Below, piece after piece: positions 34,984 through 43,286 of a DNA stretch of 60,114 bases. The translations under genes and the position numbers were made by a program. Each line of letters starts with the position of its first letter. Within the stretch, counting starts at the first letter, position 1. The notes below the pieces were generated by a model that had not been told where the DNA came from, did no database searches, and saw nothing but the letters and a program-made list of their open reading frames with translations. Origin of the DNA: an uncultured Schlesneria sp. (GTDB taxonomy: Bacteria > Planctomycetota > Planctomycetia > Planctomycetales > Planctomycetaceae); assembly GCA_903834925.1 (NCBI GenBank), contig CAILLA010000031.1, positions 1 to 60,114 on the forward strand, written 5' to 3'.

Positions 34984-35082
34984 GGTGCCACGGTTTTGGA
35001 GTCTTTGACGAAGCCGAATCTTCATGATTCGTTTCGATTTCGAAGACCACGGCCTTGCCGAAGACGGTAAAACCGTGGCACC
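34984..35082. repeat. REP-like palindrome between argH and murA
   Basis: GGTGCCACGGTTTT (34984-34997) and its perfect complement (35069-35082) form 14-base arms around a spacer of about 70 bases. The right arm contains its own small hairpin (TTGCC-gaagac-GGTAA). A related unit with a gaagac loop lies at 38291-38320, so this is a dispersed repeat family. It sits between convergent genes and may help end transcription. Confidence 0.7.
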
Positions 35083-35144
35083 CTGAAATGTTTGGTGTAC
35101 GATTCCGTCGTGACAGCAGTCTGGCTGTGATGCAGGTCGGGTGC

Positions 35145-36542
35145 TTACTTGAATTTGGGTTGACCAGCTTCGCGTCGTGACAGAAATTTTGGGGGAGGCG
35201 GTGAGTCACTGGAGTCAACGGCAAGTGGTTGCTGCTCTTCCTCGGAAAGTTGCAGACTTGCCGGCATCGTTTCGGGTTGATCAACGACGCGAACGATGTC
35301 GGCACCGACGCTGTTGAACTTCTTTTCGAGTTGCTCGTAACCACGGTCCAGGTGGTAGACTCGTCGAATGACCGATTCACCGTCTGCCGCAAGAGCGGCA
35401 AGCAGTAACGCGGCACTCGCGCGAAGATCGGACGCCATTACGCAGGCACCTGACAGGGTTTTGATCCCGGCGATGATGGAACAAGCTCCTTCTCGGCGAA
35501 CATTGGCACCCATTCGCATCAATTCAGGAATGTGCATAAAACGATCGGGAAAGACCTTGTCGGTGACGACGCTGATCCCTTCGGCGATCGACAATAATGC
35601 TGTGAATTGAGCCTGAACGTCGGTCGGAATTCCGGGGTAGGGTAACGCCGTGATGTCGAGCGCGCGAAGCTTATCCGGTGCGGTCACAATCGCGGTCCGG
35701 TCGTGAATTTCGATCATGACGTCCATCATTCGCAGGGCATCGATCACTCCGGCCAAGTGAGCAGGAACAAGATTATCGACCTGTAACCGGCCGCCGGTCA
35801 TTGCCGCCGCGATCAGCATTGTGGCGGCTTCGATGCGATCGGGAATCACGGTGTGCTCCACTGCGTTCAGATCCTCAACCCCTTCGATTCTCAGAAGCGG
35901 TGTGCCGAGTCCTTCGATTTTCGCTCCCATCGCGTTGAGATATTGGCCAAGGTCGACGACTTCGGGCTCACATGCAGCGGCTGAAATCGTCGTAATCCCT
36001 TTGGCAAAAACCGCCGCACACATCACGTTGCATGTGCCTGTCACGGTACTTCCAAACGAACCACCCAAGTAGATGTCCGCTCCGACCAGGCGATCAGCTC
36101 GTGCAAAAACGTAACCGCGATCGATTGTGATTTTGGCACCTAAGGCCCTGAGACCTTTCAGGTGCAGATCAATCGGGCGATGGCCGATGTTACAACCGCC
36201 GGGAAGTGAGACGCACGCGCGACCACGTCGTCCAAGAAGCGGCCCCAGTACACAGACGCTGGCTCGCATCCGACGGACAAGCTCGTAATCGGCCAGGCAT
36301 TTCTGTTCGTCGCAGGTTGACAAGGCGATTGCACCGTCGGCTCGACGATCAACATTCATCCCGAGAGACCGTAAAACACTCGACAAAGTCGTGACATCGA
36401 CCAAATCAGGGACACCGTGAAGTACGGAAGTTCCATTCGCCACGAGGGCCGCTGCCATGATCGGCAATGCGGCATTTTTGGCACCGCTGACGCTCACCCG
36501 ACCGCGCAAGGGTCTTCCCCCGCGCACAACAAACATGTCCAT
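35145..36542 (-). CDS. murA: UDP-N-acetylglucosamine 1-carboxyvinyltransferase
   Basis: First committed enzyme of peptidoglycan precursor synthesis, adding enolpyruvate from PEP to UDP-GlcNAc. The start [23 protein letters not shown] at 36542 has GGGGGAGG before it; an upstream open frame to 36638 is not the family start. The active-site Cys lies in [16 protein letters not shown] (equivalent to Cys115). The 465-residue length includes a C-terminal tail of about 35 residues ([10 protein letters not shown]...SPPPPKF) that other MurA proteins lack. A murA gene agrees with the peptidoglycan now accepted in planctomycetes. It diverges from the MoxR gene. Confidence 0.95.
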   Translation of the reverse strand: MDMFVVRGGRPLRGRVSVSGAKNAALPIMAAALVANGTSVLHGVPDLVDVTTLSSVLRSLGMNVDRRADGAIALSTCDEQKCLADYELVRRMRASVCVLGPLLGRRGRACVSLPGGCNIGHRPIDLHLKGLRALGAKITIDRGYVFARADRLVGADIYLGGSFGSTVTGTCNVMCAAVFAKGITTISAAACEPEVVDLGQYLNAMGAKIEGLGTPLLRIEGVEDLNAVEHTVIPDRIEAATMLIAAAMTGGRLQVDNLVPAHLAGVIDALRMMDVMIEIHDRTAIVTAPDKLRALDITALPYPGIPTDVQAQFTALLSIAEGISVVTDKVFPDRFMHIPELMRMGANVRREGACSIIAGIKTLSGACVMASDLRASAALLLAALAADGESVIRRVYHLDRGYEQLEKKFNSVGADIVRVVDQPETMPASLQLSEEEQQPLAVDSSDSPPPPKFLSRREAGQPKFK

Positions 36543-36617
36543 CCTTGGACCTCCCCCCCAGTTGAAGTGCATCCTGCCGCGCGTATTGGACCACCCCCCC
36601 CAAATCCCTGCAACCCC

Positions 36618-36756
36618 GTTTTTTCGGGACGCGACCATAAATGAGGCATTGCCCAGGTCCGTTTCCGCGCCTCATGCTCGAATATCGATGTGAACCTTTT
36701 TTCGGGACGCGACCACGACTGTGTCATTGCCCAGCGAGTTTCCGCGCCTCATCTCG
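36618..36756. repeat. Direct repeat pair in the murA-moxR divergent region
   Basis: Two copies of about 60 bases, at 36618-36680 and 36696-36756, share TTTTTTCGGGACGCGACCA, then GCATTGCCCAG or TCATTGCCCAG, then GTTTCCGCGCCTCAT with a similar spacing. They lie in the 373-base divergent region 36543-36915 between murA and the MoxR gene. They may be operator or promoter duplicates or copies of a small mobile unit. Confidence 0.7.
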
Positions 36757-36915
36757 TTGTGTTTCAGGTTTGCCGAATGTTGTCGTTGTCTACCAACTTT
36801 CCAAGTTGCCGCCAGTTCCGTACAGTGGCGTGACGGCATTGAAGACTGAAGGGTGGCAACTGGTCGGGCGAACGCCTGGTCATGTTACGCTGGAAAAAAT
36901 TTGGGGAGATCCGCC

Positions 36916-37932
36916 TTGGCTGAGAAGAAACCGGACTTTGACGAGTTCCTCGAAAAATTTCGGAAACATCGCGAGTTGATGACGGAGGAGCTTCACAAAA
37001 TCATCGTCGGTCAGGATGCGGTGATCGAACAGATCCTGGCTGCAATCTTTACGGGCGGACATTGTTTACTGGTCGGTGTGCCGGGGCTGGCGAAGACGTT
37101 GACTGTTTCGACGATTGCTCAGATTCTGGACGTCCACTTTAAGCGAATTCAGTTTACGCCTGACCTGATGCCGTCAGATATTACGGGGACCAATGTCCTT
37201 GATGAAAATGATGCCGGGCGTCGCGAATTCCGATTCGTTGAAGGTCCAGTATTTACGAATATCCTTCTTGCGGACGAAATCAATCGTACGCCGCCAAAGA
37301 CTCAGGCGGCATTGTTGCAATCGATGCAGGAAAAAGAGGTTACGGTCGGTCAGACGACTTATCAGCTTCCTGAGCCGTTTTTTGTGATCGCCACGCAAAA
37401 TCCGATCGAGCAGGAAGGGACATATCCGCTGCCGGAAGCACAGCTTGACCGATTCATGTTTAATGTCAAAGTTGATTATCCGAACCTCGCCGAAGAGGAG
37501 AAGATCCTGACGGCCAGCAATTCAGGTGAAAGGCAAGAAGTTCGCAAAGTGTTGTCTGCCAAGGCAATCCTTTATCTACAAAAGCAAATCCATTCGATCG
37601 AAATCGGGCCGTTGACCGTGAATTACGTCGCGCGCCTGGTTCGGGCAACGAGGCCGCTTGACGATACGGCTCCAAAATTCGTGAAAGAACTGGTTGACTG
37701 GGGGGCCGGGCCTCGTGCAGGACAATTCCTGATTGCCGGCGGCAAGGCCATCGCAGCGATGGATGGTCGTCCTAGCGTTTCGCTCGAAGATATTCGCCGA
37801 GTCGCTATTCCTGTGCTCAGACACCGACTGTCGACGAATTTTCAGGCTCAGGCCGAGGGGATGACAGCAGAATCCGTGATCGCCAGGTTACTTGATGAGA
37901 TTCCAGAACCGAAAATCCCCAAGTACGTTTGA
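36916..37932 (+). CDS. MoxR-family AAA+ ATPase
   Basis: A 338-residue AAA+ ATPase of the MoxR type, which act as chaperones or activators of metal-insertion or cell-envelope proteins. The TTG at 36916, with GGGGAG at 36903-36908, gives MAEKKPDFDEFLEKF; the frame is open further upstream but that part is not conserved. Walker A is the MoxR form GVPGLAKT, Walker B is ILLADEINR, sensor 1 is VIATQNPIEQEG. MoxR genes usually precede DUF58 and VWA genes; here the following gene is a 30-residue protein, so the operon has been lost or split. Confidence 0.93.
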   Translation: MAEKKPDFDEFLEKFRKHRELMTEELHKIIVGQDAVIEQILAAIFTGGHCLLVGVPGLAKTLTVSTIAQILDVHFKRIQFTPDLMPSDITGTNVLDENDAGRREFRFVEGPVFTNILLADEINRTPPKTQAALLQSMQEKEVTVGQTTYQLPEPFFVIATQNPIEQEGTYPLPEAQLDRFMFNVKVDYPNLAEEEKILTASNSGERQEVRKVLSAKAILYLQKQIHSIEIGPLTVNYVARLVRATRPLDDTAPKFVKELVDWGAGPRAGQFLIAGGKAIAAMDGRPSVSLEDIRRVAIPVLRHRLSTNFQAQAEGMTAESVIARLLDEIPEPKIPKYV

Positions 37933-38043
37933 AAAGTGAATGAACTGGCTTCCAGAAACGGATTTAGGTTGCTATCTTCATGGGCTCGAACTTTCCGGCC
38001 AAAAACAGGCTGCCAACTAATCAATACCCACGAGGGGAGTACG

Positions 38044-38136
38044 ATGAAACAAGTCAAGTTGACCACCAAACAAAAGCGAGATCGTCGGTGGAAGGTCAAG
38101 CGTCGAAAAATTCGTAAGCAAAAGTACGGTATGTAA
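38044..38136 (+). CDS. 30-residue highly basic protein
   Basis: A short gene with a strong GAGGGGAG ribosome site (38033-38040), ATG at 38044 and a perfect terminator 40 bases after the stop. The peptide has 30 residues, about half Lys/Arg, with the core KRDRRWKVKRRKIRKQKYG. The spacing DRR...KI...YG faintly recalls the small ribosomal protein THX, so a ribosome- or RNA-bound peptide is the most likely reading, but this is by eye. A larger open frame from 37936 has no ribosome site. It follows the MoxR gene by 111 bases and may have its own promoter there. Confidence 0.7.
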   Translation: MKQVKLTTKQKRDRRWKVKRRKIRKQKYGM

Positions 38137-38174
38137 CTGCAGATTCGGTCGATTGATTGAAATCAAGCTGATTT

Positions 38175-38208
38175 TGCCCGGCAGAGGATTCCTTGCCGGG
38201 CTTTTTTT
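38175..38208 (+). terminator. Rho-independent terminator
   Basis: Stem GCCCGGCA (38176-38183) and TGCCGGGC (38194-38201) around a loop of about 10 bases, followed by seven T residues. It ends the transcript of the 30-residue basic gene (and perhaps of the MoxR gene). Confidence 0.92.
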
Positions 38209-38290
38209 GTTGGGAATGTTACTTGGCCGGTAATTTCTTATTGGTCCATGTTCCTGTGGGCTGGCGCTGCCTTGATCGAAGAGCGAAGAG

Positions 38291-38320
38291 CACTGCTTGA
38301 CCGAAGACGGTCAAGCAGTG
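38291..38320. terminator. Hairpin at the 3' end of the carbonic-anhydrase-like gene
   Basis: A perfect 12-base stem CACTGCTTGACC / gaagac / GGTCAAGCAGTG overlaps the last codons of the minus-strand gene ending at 38311. The gaagac loop is shared with the palindrome at 35056-35082. No T run follows; it may be a REP copy that supplied the 3' end of the gene. Confidence 0.6.
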
Positions 38321-38967
38321 GCACAGGAATCTGAGGTTTGACGATGTACGTAACTCGCGGCCGCGCGATAAGCGGCGGCGTTATTCACGTAATGCTGGTA
38401 AGTGGCCGCGAGGCGTTTCTGCTGCTCGGGCGATAATTCCTTGATCTGTCGGGCCGGGCAGCCGGCCCAAAGCGTATGCGCAGGGACGACAGTTCGTTCC
38501 AACACAACTGCTCCTGCAGCGATCAGCGCCCCTTCGCCAATGACGCATCGGCTGAGGACTGTAGCTCCGATTCCAATTAATGCACCATCGCCAATCGTCG
38601 CGGCGTGAACAGTGGCGCGGTGGCCTAGCGTGACACGGTTGCCAAGAATGCAGGGGGTATCTTGTTCGATATGCAGAATCGATCCGTCCTGGACGTTCGT
38701 TTCTTCGCCCACCTCGATCCATTGTTGGTCGCCGCGAAGAATGCAGCCGAACCAGATTGAGCTGCGCGCCTTCAATCGAACTCGACCAATCACAACAGCC
38801 CCGTCAGCGACCCATGCCGTCGGATCAATTACAGGAACCGAATTGACTGCCGACCAGTCCCAATGAACGTCGGGATAGGAAACTTCAGGTGCCGGCGGAA
38901 GCGGCGAGATTCGCAAAGGCCAATTTGAAAATAATATTTCCTTTGAATTGTCTGAATCGATACTCAA
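38311..38967 (-). CDS. Gamma-carbonic-anhydrase-like hexapeptide-repeat protein
   Basis: A 218-residue left-handed beta-helix protein. Repeats such as VVIGRVRLKARSSIWFGCILRGD, IEVGEETNVQDGSILHIEQD, NRVTLGHRATVHAATIGDGALIGIGATVLSRCVIGEGALI and a terminal GCPARQIKELSPEQ are typical of YrdA/PaaY-type proteins. The expected metal-binding histidines lie in LHIE, LGHRATVHA. Members include active gamma carbonic anhydrases and many of unknown activity. The start is a TTG at 38967 with a 30-residue non-conserved leader; a later start is possible. It is in the same direction as the Rrf2 gene. Confidence 0.88.
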   Translation of the reverse strand: MSIDSDNSKEILFSNWPLRISPLPPAPEVSYPDVHWDWSAVNSVPVIDPTAWVADGAVVIGRVRLKARSSIWFGCILRGDQQWIEVGEETNVQDGSILHIEQDTPCILGNRVTLGHRATVHAATIGDGALIGIGATVLSRCVIGEGALIAAGAVVLERTVVPAHTLWAGCPARQIKELSPEQQKRLAATYQHYVNNAAAYRAAASYVHRQTSDSCATA

Positions 38968-39000
38968 GGCATGTTCCCTGACGAAACGGCTTTTCGCCGG

Positions 39001-39465
39001 TTAACTAAGACCGTTTTTTACTTGTTTGTCGGACACAGTTTTGGGGTTTTCACAGAGTGGATGACTGCCACCCGGTTCCGCCAGCATTTCGGCGACGGTT
39101 GTTTGCTTGAACGATTTTTCAACCATTTCGAGTGCCTCGTCCATGCGCTGATGCAGCGGGCATAAATGAGTGCCGTGTGACTTAAGCCCCAATGGACAAC
39201 TATGAATTCGCTCGATCGGTTCGACGGCATTCACGACTTCGAGAATCGTCAACTCGCTGGGCATCTTCACCAGCGTCACCCCTCCGCCGATTCCTCGCTG
39301 ACTTCGCACAATATTATTCCGTCCCAGGTTCTGAAGCACCTTGGACAGGTACGGCTTGGGAACTTGAGTTGCGGTTGAAATCTGGTCGGTGGTGCAGGCT
39401 GTTGGCGCATGATCGGCGAGAAACACTACCGCTCGTAAAGCGTATTCCACGGTCTGAGAAAACAT
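39001..39465 (-). CDS. Rrf2-family transcriptional regulator (NsrR/IscR-like)
   Basis: A 154-residue regulator with the Rrf2 opening FSQTVEYALRAVVFLADHAPT and a recognition helix in VPKPYLSKVLQNLGRNNIVRSQRGIGGG. In the effector region the cysteines are CPLGLKSHGTHLCPLH, so two Cys plus nearby His are available for an iron-sulfur cluster, fewer than the three Cys of IscR. NsrR-type members sense nitric oxide, IscR senses cluster status. It is divergent from the protoglobin remnant at 39603 and a haem protein, which fits NO or redox sensing, as inference. Confidence 0.88.
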   Translation of the reverse strand: MFSQTVEYALRAVVFLADHAPTACTTDQISTATQVPKPYLSKVLQNLGRNNIVRSQRGIGGGVTLVKMPSELTILEVVNAVEPIERIHSCPLGLKSHGTHLCPLHQRMDEALEMVEKSFKQTTVAEMLAEPGGSHPLCENPKTVSDKQVKNGLS

Positions 39466-39602
39466 TACAGAATTCCGTTATATTTAAAAGTGGACGTTGA
39501 CGTCCTGTTTTGACGATAGTAGAGTGATTGAATGTGGATGGCAGAGTCCTGATTCGGTGGATAATTGTATTGTCGTCAACTTTCAGCTTGGGAAAGTTTT
39601 GT

Positions 39603-39755
39603 GTGGACGCCTTAAAACAGATTGACCAAGTTCAACTTGAGGATGATTTGATCAAGCGCTTCGATTGCCTGTCAGAATTTATGGGCTTTGGCGACGCAGA
39701 TGTCCAGTCAATACATGAAGTAGCATTCGGATTAGCGACTTTGGATTCAAAATAA
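39603..39755 (+). pseudogene. Protoglobin N-terminal remnant
   Basis: From a GTG at 39603 about 50 residues are encoded. The segment LIKRFDCLSEFMGFGDADVQSIHEVAFGLA matches the first helices of protoglobins, globin-coupled proteins that bind oxygen or NO; full members have about 190 residues. The frame stops at 39755 long before the haem-binding histidine, so this is a truncated copy. It lies divergent to the Rrf2 regulator. The next gene starts 57 bases downstream. Confidence 0.5.
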
Positions 39756-39812
39756 GATTGGTCAATCGACAAGATTTATCGCACAACTGAGAGAGCACAA
39801 GGGGTGATTCCG

Positions 39813-41183
39813 ATGAAAGACTTTACGGATTTCAGGCCATTTGATCGCTCACAATCGAATCTGCATCGGGTCATCGCGGTTATCGTCACCGCGGTAACGA
39901 TCCTGTTTGGTGAAAACTTGGTTGTGGCTCAAGACTTTGAGCGCGAACCGATTAATTACCTGACGGCACTGACCGACAACCCCATTTCACAGTTAGCAGC
40001 ACGACTGCAAAAGGGGGAGGCCCGTCTCGAACATGAAGATCGACGTGGCTATCTCAAGTCACTGCTGAAGGAGCTTGATGTTCCGATCTCATCCCAGACA
40101 CTCGTCTTTTCAAAGACAAGTCTTCAGCGAAACCGAATTGCACCTCGTACGCCACGAGCAATTTATTTTAACGATGAGATGTACGTCGGTTTCTGCCAGC
40201 ATGGTGAAGTTCTTGAGTTGTCTGCCGTCGATCCTTCCTTGGGGGCTGTCTTTTACACGTTGAGCCAGGAAGCGGCGGAAATCCCGAAACCAACTCGGCA
40301 GACGGACAATTGTCTGCTTTGTCACGGTTCGTCGAACACGCGGGGAGTTCCCGGCCACCTGGTTCGATCGGTCTACGTCGATGCCGGTGGTTTACCGGTC
40401 CTTTCCATGGGAACGCAACGTGTTGACCATAGCAGCCCTATCGAGAAACGCTGGGGAGGGTGGTACGTCACAGGGACTCATGGGAAGCAACTGCATTTAG
40501 GTAATCTGGTCATCAAAAGCACGCGGCAAACGGAACCAGTCGATAACACATCAGGTCAGAACGTGACGGAACTTGACAGCCGATTCAAGACTTCGGCCTA
40601 CCTCAGCCCTCATAGTGATCTTGTTGCGCTAATGGTCCTTGAACATCAGGCTGAGGCACACAATCTGTTGACGCGAGCCAATTTTCAAACGCGCGAGGCA
40701 TTGCACGCAGAAGCGGGATTAAATCGTGACCTGAAAGAACCACCTGCGCATCGGTGGGAAAGCACGACCACCCGAATCAAACATGCTAGTGAAGCATTGG
40801 TAAAGTATCTGTTGTTCTGTGGCGAAGCACCGATCACGTCGAAGTTGCAAGGGACAACAACATTCGCCGATGAGTTTTCACAACGAGGTCCGAGAGATTC
40901 AAAAGGAAGATCATTGCGCGATTTTGATCTCGAACGTCGACTTTTCAAATATCCGTGCAGTTACCTGATCTATTCGCGATCGTTCGACGCGCTTCCAGCC
41001 GAAGCCAAAGACGTCGTTCTTCGACGAATGTGGGAAGTACTCAGTGGTGCGGATCGCAGTCGGGAATTTGAACATCTTTCTGACGATGATCGGACCGCGA
41101 TTCTGGAAATCCTGAGAGAAACGAAACCCGGTTTGCCAGCCGAATGGCATCAGTCGAATGTCGAAGATGGATCGTTAAAGTGA
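39813..41183 (+). CDS. Exported haem protein with one CxxCH site
   Basis: A 456-residue protein from ATG 39813 (AAGGGG about 10 bases before; GTG at 39804 is an alternative). The N-terminus has one membrane or signal helix (HRVIAVIVTAVTILFGENLVVA). A single haem c site CLLCHGSS lies near residue 170, followed by RGVPGHLVRSVYVDAGGLPVLS. The C-terminal half is helical and contains KYLLFCGEAPITSKLQGTTTFADEFSQRGPRDSKGRSLRDFDLERRLFKYPCSYLIYS. I recognise it as a planctomycete cytochrome-like protein of unknown function. It would act in the periplasm. Confidence 0.7.
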   Translation: MKDFTDFRPFDRSQSNLHRVIAVIVTAVTILFGENLVVAQDFEREPINYLTALTDNPISQLAARLQKGEARLEHEDRRGYLKSLLKELDVPISSQTLVFSKTSLQRNRIAPRTPRAIYFNDEMYVGFCQHGEVLELSAVDPSLGAVFYTLSQEAAEIPKPTRQTDNCLLCHGSSNTRGVPGHLVRSVYVDAGGLPVLSMGTQRVDHSSPIEKRWGGWYVTGTHGKQLHLGNLVIKSTRQTEPVDNTSGQNVTELDSRFKTSAYLSPHSDLVALMVLEHQAEAHNLLTRANFQTREALHAEAGLNRDLKEPPAHRWESTTTRIKHASEALVKYLLFCGEAPITSKLQGTTTFADEFSQRGPRDSKGRSLRDFDLERRLFKYPCSYLIYSRSFDALPAEAKDVVLRRMWEVLSGADRSREFEHLSDDDRTAILEILRETKPGLPAEWHQSNVEDGSLK

Positions 41184-41279
41184 CGTCGATCTGGGTGGTC
41201 TTTGTCACATAAGTCCCTTAGGTCCCCATAAGTCCCATTTTTTTCTTCGTTCTTTGAGACAGATACGTCGTTGGTTCTG

Positions 41280-43082
41280 CTATTCGAAAACCAGGGTTCC
41301 AAAGTTTTTGTAGTCGTGGAAGCTGGGACCTGTCGGAACCCATGACCAGTGCGTGGTTTTCTTGTCGTCGTAATCGACACGATAAAAATTGGCCCGCCAC
41401 TTTGTTCCCATTTTTGGAGGGACGTTTTGCAGTGGTTCAAGCAGTTTGTATGGGATAAAGATTTCGGCGGCCCAACCGGTCGCCAATGCACCGGCTTGCT
41501 TATTTCCGCCTATGATTGAGGTTGCTTTTTGTATTTTACGAGAACCCTCGTAGTGCCAGGGCCGCCAGCCGAGGAACTTTCCGTTGAGGTTGGGAACGAT
41601 GATGGGAAGTTCGGCACCCAGTGGCGAAATTTCGTATTCGAAGTAGATCGGCTGTGATTCATCCGTCCACAAAAAGATTTCGAAGACGTCTTCTTCCCAG
41701 AGATTGTCGAAATCGGCCAGATTTGTCACCGTCAGTTTCGCGTCGGTTCCGTCAAATAAGACGTACAACCCGGTCGGTGAATACAGCAGTTTAATGCGTG
41801 AATTGTAAGTCAGGCCATCTGCCTTTCGACGTGGGAGCGAGACCCAATCGGTTTTGTCCCAGACCTTCTTATCGGGTTGGCCCGTTACCACGAAGTCTTC
41901 GGTCGCTCGCACAACGATTTGATTTTTGGTCGCGGTGTCGTTTTCAACCTTCGGCGGTGGTGGGGTGAACCCAGCGACACTGAGGAGTTTCTCCGCATTT
42001 TTATGATAGATTTTCTCCAGGACTTCGTCGGGCAGATACAGTCCATAGATCATCCAGAATCCCTGCGGGTGGTGACTTGCCGAGGCATCGAAGTATTCGT
42101 CATCGGTTTCCAGAAATCGGTAATAGATGCGGAATGCGTCCCGTCGAGGCGTTGTGTCGGTCCCGAAAAGAATTCGGTCCTGATACTTCAGAAAGAACTT
42201 TCTTGCCGTATAAGGTTGGCGACCGAGTTCTGAAATTCTGGCATCGAAGTCGACGAACATATTCGGATATTTGTCAAGATTCGCACCGACCGATGCCAGG
42301 TCTTCGGCGTTATTGCCAAAATGTGTGTTAATGAACGTGGTCTGGGGATGCCGGGCGATGACTCGATGCAATTGATCGAGGATTTCCTGGCGTTTGGGGA
42401 ATTGATCACCGAAAAATAGCCAATTTGGATGATCATTTAATTCATGCCAGCGTTCGTTTGACTTATCAAGTGGAGTAAAAAAGGCAGCCGGGTCAGATAC
42501 GTGAATGACGACAGGCCGTTTATGTTTGCCACAGACAGCCCAAATCGGATCGAGCCGAGGATCATCAACGGCGACCAGCTGACCAGTTTTATCACGATAA
42601 CGCAGCCCAAGTCGCTTATCGATCTTCAAGCCTCGGGCGCCCTGTTGAAATCCTTCTTCCAATCGTTTTGATTCTCGTTGAGACCAGTCGGGATCATCGA
42701 TTCCTTCGAAATTGATCAGTGCGAAGGTGGCAAAGCGACCGGGATGCGATTTGTCGAGAACCTCGATCGTCTCTTTGAGGTTGTCTCCCCAACCACCGTC
42801 CAGGTTCACGACCGTTCGAATTCCCGCTTCATTCATTTCCGTCAGGTAGCGTTCAACACGCTCGTTGGTCAGGAACTGCCTCCCACCGCCAAGGTGGTTG
42901 TGAATATCGATCACAGGGAATCGAGGGGTCTCGACGACTGTCTGTTTCGTTACCAGCATGGACCGAGGTTGCCAGTCACGTAGTTTCAATTCGCGGATGT
43001 CATCCTCAGCGCGCAGGCATTGATTTGAAATCTGCAAAAGAGCGATGCACCAGATAGTTTTCAAAAGGACAACGCGTTTCAT
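41280..43082 (-). CDS. Exported amidohydrolase (TIM barrel) fused to a CBM9-like domain
   Basis: A 600-residue protein from ATG 43082 (MKRVVLLKTIWCIALLQISNQCLRA is the signal peptide); the frame is open to 43196. The amidohydrolase_2 domain (about 40-370) shows the metal motif FPVIDIHNHLGGG and later HVSD and FINTHFGNN and DTTPRR. The last 200 residues (VWDKTDWVSLPRRKADGLTYNSRIKLLYSPTGLYVLFDGTDAKL...WEEDVFEIFLW) are a CBM9/DOMON-like carbohydrate-binding fold. The combination suggests an exported enzyme that binds a sugar polymer. The exact substrate is unknown. The gene is monocistronic; three AAGTCCC-type units lie just after its end (41210-41245). Confidence 0.85.
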   Translation of the reverse strand: MKRVVLLKTIWCIALLQISNQCLRAEDDIRELKLRDWQPRSMLVTKQTVVETPRFPVIDIHNHLGGGRQFLTNERVERYLTEMNEAGIRTVVNLDGGWGDNLKETIEVLDKSHPGRFATFALINFEGIDDPDWSQRESKRLEEGFQQGARGLKIDKRLGLRYRDKTGQLVAVDDPRLDPIWAVCGKHKRPVVIHVSDPAAFFTPLDKSNERWHELNDHPNWLFFGDQFPKRQEILDQLHRVIARHPQTTFINTHFGNNAEDLASVGANLDKYPNMFVDFDARISELGRQPYTARKFFLKYQDRILFGTDTTPRRDAFRIYYRFLETDDEYFDASASHHPQGFWMIYGLYLPDEVLEKIYHKNAEKLLSVAGFTPPPPKVENDTATKNQIVVRATEDFVVTGQPDKKVWDKTDWVSLPRRKADGLTYNSRIKLLYSPTGLYVLFDGTDAKLTVTNLADFDNLWEEDVFEIFLWTDESQPIYFEYEISPLGAELPIIVPNLNGKFLGWRPWHYEGSRKIQKATSIIGGNKQAGALATGWAAEIFIPYKLLEPLQNVPPKMGTKWRANFYRVDYDDKKTTHWSWVPTGPSFHDYKNFGTLVFE

Positions 43083-43286
43083 GGTGAACATTCCACAAAG
43101 CAGTGAATAACGACGATCGGTCGCGAGTCGACTCAATCCAGCGAGTACGATATCCGCCTGCCCGCCATTGTTCGAATCATGGAGATACATCACCATGATT
43201 CGAACTGATTTTCCTTGGCAAAGTCATGGCGGACGTGGCACGATAATAGACGATGAGAGAAGCAATATCCGATAGAATGCAGTTTA

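Noticed and set aside
41205-41245. Three AAGTCCC-type units after the amidohydrolase gene
   Set aside because: Short and imperfect; may be a terminator or chance, not enough to call.
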